A DNA stretch of 7,957 bases. Origin: CAZJLN01 sp964540765 (GTDB taxonomy: Bacteria; Chloroflexota; Anaerolineae; Anaerolineales; Anaerolineaceae). Where the stretch lies: NCBI GenBank assembly GCA_964540765.1, contig CAZINW010000055.1, positions 1 through 7,957 of the forward strand, read 5' to 3'. Of the stretch, positions 5,754 through 7,957 are shown piece after piece. Position 1 is the stretch's first letter, and each line of letters opens with the position of its first letter. Position numbers and translations under genes: made by a program. The notes under the pieces are model-generated. The model was not told the DNA's origin. It did not search any database and saw only the letters and a list, made by a program, of their open reading frames with translations.

Positions 5754-5926
5754 GCTCACATTCCCCGTTATGAAAAGCTGGTCAAAAACCTGGAGATTAC
5801 TTATCCGGATCAAGTTTGGGTCAGTGACATCACCTCCGTTCGCTTGTAACAAGATTTTGTTTACCTGGTTATTTTCATGGATGTTTTCACAAGTGCAATT
5901 CATGGTTGGAGCTTGAATAGATCAAT
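5754..5926 (+). pseudogene. IS3-type transposase (integrase core) remnant
   Basis: In one frame the + strand reads HIPRYEKLVKNLEITYPDQ (5757-5813), then VWVSDITSVRL, a TAA stop at 5847-5849, then QDFVYLVIFMDVFTSAIHGW followed by SLNRS. This is the start of the rve/DDE integrase core of IS3-family OrfB, including the first catalytic aspartate region (DIT). The second aspartate and the final glutamate regions are absent, as is a recognisable N-terminal part. The in-frame stop and both truncations mark it as dead. I found no terminal inverted repeats, so the element limits are unknown. It shows that this intergenic region was once a transposition target. Confidence 0.8.
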
Positions 5927-5939
5927 AGGACCAAAATGG

Positions 5940-5981
5940 ACTGTTAAAATAACAGACTGTTAAAATAAACTGTTAAAATAA
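5940..5981. repeat. Three copies of a 13-bp repeat
   Basis: ACTGTTAAAATAA occurs at 5940-5952, 5956-5968 and 5969-5981, all exact. The second and third copies abut; the first is three bases away. Each contains TGTTAAAAT, an extended -10-like sequence (TGn-TAAAAT), but none has a good -35 at the right distance. They may be binding sites for a regulator of the unit downstream, a slippage product, or debris at the IS edge. Confidence 0.6.
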
Positions 5982-6002
5982 ACCCCACAAACCAGATTTT
6001 TA

Positions 6003-6011
6003 TGCTAAAAT
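6003..6011 (+). promoter_or_regulatory. Candidate extended -10 promoter for the kinase unit
   Basis: TGCTAAAAT (6003-6011) is an extended -10 with TAAAAT at 6006-6011. No -35 match is seen 17 bases upstream, which is tolerated at extended -10 promoters. Transcription from about 6018 would give a leader of roughly 175 nt before the second ops-like element, comparable in layout to JUMPstart leaders. A small stem follows at 6030-6047. Confidence 0.35.
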
Positions 6012-6029
6012 TTACGCTTATGTGGAAAA

Positions 6030-6047
6030 AAAGCATAATTGTGCTTT
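6030..6047 (+). other. Short hairpin in the kinase leader
   Basis: AAAGCA (6030-6035) pairs with TGCTTT (6042-6047). A further T-G pair closes an AATT loop. No U-run follows, so it is not a standard terminator. It could equally be an operator half-site pair in DNA, and short AT-rich dyads of this size can occur by chance. Confidence 0.25.
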
Positions 6048-6192
6048 ATATAAACCACATACCATATGCTGTCACTCTCCTATCAACAAACAGTGCTGGC
6101 ATAACAATTGCACCAGGCAGGCAAAACTGGGAAAGTAAAACCCATCTGCCCGGGCGTCCAAAATCAAATCTCCAGCCCATATGCTTGAACGC

Positions 6193-6217
6193 ATGTCGGA
6201 GGGGCGGATGCATGGAA
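6193..6217 (+). promoter_or_regulatory. ops/JUMPstart-like element, copy 2 of the 25-bp repeat, overlapping the ribosome binding region
   Basis: Identical over 25 bases to 702-726, with unrelated flanks. The core AGGGGCGGATGCATG is at 6200-6214 and the ops 12-mer at 6203-6214. It ends three bases before the kinase start at 6221. Its GGAGGGG (6198-6204) is 16 nt from that ATG, too far for a normal Shine-Dalgarno sequence. It is 7 nt from an ATG at 6212 that encodes only Met-Glu and stops at TAA 6218-6220, directly against the kinase start. Ribosomes might load at 6212 and restart at 6221. This copy would thus combine a polymerase pause site, an antitermination loading site and a ribosome entry site; all three roles are inferred. 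Confidence 0.6.
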
Positions 6218-6220
6218 TAA

Positions 6221-7879
6221 ATGACCCAAGAATTTCCTGATACAAGAGAAAGAATTTTAGAGGCTGATATGCAAATGGAACAAAATTATACAAATGACGA
6301 CAAGGATATGGATGGCGTCGACCTGCGCCGCATTTTTGCGCTTTTCTGGCATTATGCCTGGCTTATTGCCCTGGCTGGCATTCTGGCTGGTTTACTGGGC
6401 TTTTTAACTAGCCGCAGCCAAATCCCCATCTACCGTGCCAGTTCAACCGTCTTGATTGATACTGCCCCATCTTATCGCTCTTCTGAATACTCCATGACGA
6501 TCACGTCCACCAAGCTGGCGAGTACCTACATGAATATGATGACTACTGATACGGTGATATTGGCTGTCCAGCAAGCGCTCGGTCTCGATATGACCTTAGG
6601 CGCATTAAGAGAAGCGATCTCTGTTACCGCCGTTGGTTCAACTGATCTACTCAAAGTCACTGTCGAGACTGTCAATCCGGACCTTTCAGCCCTGATTGCG
6701 AATACTCTCGTGAATGAATCTGCCAAGCAAATCCAGGAAATTCAACAGGAACGCTTTGCCCAATCCCGAACCAGCCTCGAAGCTCAAATTGTGGATATTG
6801 AACGGCAGATAGAGGATACCGAAAATCAGATCAACCTAACACCGCAAGAGGTTGAGCGCCAGAGCCTGGAAGCAAAACTAGCCCAGTACCGCGAAATTTA
6901 TGCCAACCTCATCCTTTCTTTTGAAAATTTACGTCTCTCAGAAGCTCAAAATACCACCAGCATCGTCCCGATAGAAACGGCAAGCCCCAATCCGAATCAG
7001 ATCAAGCCCGAACCCGTCAAGACGGGGGCTTTAGCTGCCGTGATTGGGCTCCTGGTCACCGCCGGCGTGATATTCTTGATCGACATGTTGGATGACACCA
7101 TCAAAACGCCGGATGATATCACCCGCAAGTTCCATCTATCGGTCCTCGGCATCATTTTTGACTCTGGTTTGGGGGAAGATCAGCTTGTGACCATTGAGCA
7201 GCCCCGCTCACCCACGTCTGAAGGATACCGTACTCTCCGCACCAATGTGAGTTTCTCCAGCGTGGATCGACCCTTACGCACTCTCATGATCACCAGCTCA
7301 GGGCCGAACGAAGGTAAAACAACCATCGCAAGCAACCTGGCGGTTGCCATAGCCCAAAGCGGCAAGCATGTCATCCTTGCAGATGCCGACCTGCGCCTTC
7401 CCAAAACTCACACCTACTTCGGCTTGTCCAATCGTCGCGGCCTCACCACCCTCTTCGCAGAATCCCTGAAAACCTTGGAGAGCGTCATCCAGGAAACGTC
7501 GGTCAACAACCTCAGCCTTGTTACAACGGGTGGTCTCCCGCCCAACCCCTCAGAGCTGCTTGGTTCAAACAGGATGCAAAAAATCCTTGAAACCATGCAG
7601 GAGAATACGGATCTGGTCATTCTGGATAGCCCTCCCCTCCTGGCTGTCACCGATGCTGCTGTCCTGGCACCCAGCATTGATGGCGTCCTGATCGTGGTTC
7701 AACCTGGCATGACCCACGAACGCGCCCTTGAGCGGGTGCTCACCCAGTTGGATCAGGTGAACGCACGCGTCTTGGGCGTCGTCATGAACAAGGTCAAAAT
7801 GCACGGCGGGCATTATGGTTATGATTATTACCATAAGGATAACGCCAAGTATCAGAGCTATTATGGGGGAGGAAAATGA
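6221..7879 (+). CDS. Polysaccharide biosynthesis tyrosine autokinase (Wzz domain fused to BY-kinase)
   Basis: 552 residues. Membrane co-polymerase and bacterial tyrosine kinase that control polymer length and export through cycles of C-terminal phosphorylation. A cytoplasmic N-terminus leads to membrane segment 1 (about 43-63), a Wzz-like extracytoplasmic region with a predicted coiled coil (about 165-240), the PNPNQIKPEPVKTG turn (256-269) and membrane segment 2 (about 269-289). The kinase domain has Walker A SSGPNEGKTT (359-368, K366), Walker A' VILADADLRLP (384-394) and Walker B LVILDSPP (465-472, D469). The tail (530-552) has seven tyrosines (532, 534, 536, 537, 544, 547, 548), the usual autophosphorylation cluster. 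It is a one-chain kinase as in Wzc, not the split Firmicutes type. The start is uncertain: Met17, Met19 and Met30 are alternatives, but 6221 directly follows the ops-like element. Confidence 0.93.
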   Translation: MTQEFPDTRERILEADMQMEQNYTNDDKDMDGVDLRRIFALFWHYAWLIALAGILAGLLGFLTSRSQIPIYRASSTVLIDTAPSYRSSEYSMTITSTKLASTYMNMMTTDTVILAVQQALGLDMTLGALREAISVTAVGSTDLLKVTVETVNPDLSALIANTLVNESAKQIQEIQQERFAQSRTSLEAQIVDIERQIEDTENQINLTPQEVERQSLEAKLAQYREIYANLILSFENLRLSEAQNTTSIVPIETASPNPNQIKPEPVKTGALAAVIGLLVTAGVIFLIDMLDDTIKTPDDITRKFHLSVLGIIFDSGLGEDQLVTIEQPRSPTSEGYRTLRTNVSFSSVDRPLRTLMITSSGPNEGKTTIASNLAVAIAQSGKHVILADADLRLPKTHTYFGLSNRRGLTTLFAESLKTLESVIQETSVNNLSLVTTGGLPPNPSELLGSNRMQKILETMQENTDLVILDSPPLLAVTDAAVLAPSIDGVLIVVQPGMTHERALERVLTQLDQVNARVLGVVMNKVKMHGGHYGYDYYHKDNAKYQSYYGGGK

Positions 7880-7882
7880 AAG

Positions 7883-7957
7883 TTGAAAGAATTAGCGGAT
7901 TTCAGAACCACACCCATATTTAGAGTCTCATCCGATGGCACCATTCTTCCATTGCTT
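7883..7957 (+). CDS. Possible start of a downstream gene, cut by the window end
   Basis: A frame from TTG 7883 stays open to the window end (25 codons: MKELADFRTTPIFRVSSDGT, then ILPLL). A strong GGGGGAGG (7865-7872) lies 10 nt upstream, inside the end of the kinase gene. The rival ATG at 7876 overlaps the kinase stop (ATGA) but is only 3 nt from the same purine run and ends after 15 codons at TAG 7921-7923. The product is not recognisable from so few residues. A further polysaccharide gene would be expected here. Confidence 0.35.
   Translation, partial: MKELADFRTTPIFRVSSDGTILPLL

Noticed and set aside
5940..5981. CRISPR array or plasmid-type iterons
   Set aside because: The units are only 13 bp with 0-3 bases between them, with no spacers, cas genes or replication gene.
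702..6217. The 25-bp repeats as attachment sites or target duplications of a 5.5-kb mobile element
   Set aside because: No integrase or intact transposase lies between them, the interval holds pathway genes, 25 bp is long for a target duplication, and the ops resemblance gives a better explanation. It is not fully excluded.
6002..6220. 72-codon + strand frame ending just before the kinase gene
   Set aside because: No ribosome binding site, no recognisable domain, unnatural composition, and it spans a candidate promoter and the ops-like element. Its last two codons are the Met-Glu of the short frame at 6212.

Overview
The window is part of an exopolysaccharide or capsule biosynthesis locus. 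All clear genes lie on the + strand: a NusG-paralogue elongation factor, two LytR-CpsA-Psr (LCP) ligases, a UDP-glucose 6-dehydrogenase and a polysaccharide co-polymerase fused to a BY-kinase. The LCP style, the spacers built from degenerate AGTC-type heptads and the DUF433/DUF5615 toxin-antitoxin pair suggest a Chloroflexota (Anaerolineae-like) genome. That assignment is from memory of such genomes and is only moderately sure.

Layout: 1-119 is a leader with two overlapping perfect inverted repeats. 120-635 encodes the RfaH-like NusG paralogue. 636-827 is a leader containing the first copy of a 25-bp sequence. 828-1916 (LCP 1) and 1961-3349 (UDP-glucose dehydrogenase) form a likely transcription unit. 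3381-4364 is a toxin-antitoxin cassette with its own promoter and operator, bordered by similar heptad-repeat spacers. 4382-5491 is LCP 2. 5492-6220 is a gene-poor stretch with a decayed IS3-type transposase fragment, three 13-bp repeats, a candidate promoter and the second 25-bp copy. 6221-7879 is the tyrosine autokinase, followed by the start of another gene that runs off the end.

The most interesting signal is the 25-bp sequence, repeated without a mismatch at 702-726 and 6193-6217. It is non-coding in both places and sits in the leaders of two polysaccharide transcription units. Its core AGGGGCGGATGCATG matches 12 of 15 positions of the enterobacterial JUMPstart/ops core AGGGGCGGTAGCGTG, the sequence at which RfaH is loaded onto paused RNA polymerase. 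With a NusG paralogue encoded at the head of the same locus, this suggests a self-contained ops/RfaH-like antitermination system for exopolysaccharide genes outside the Proteobacteria. The resemblance is read from the sequence. The functional link is inference.

Proposed division of labour: the NusG paralogue promotes transcription through the long units. The dehydrogenase supplies UDP-glucuronate. The BY-kinase and its Wzz domain control polymer length and export. The LCP proteins attach polymer to an acceptor at the cell surface. The toxin-antitoxin cassette appears to be a passenger.
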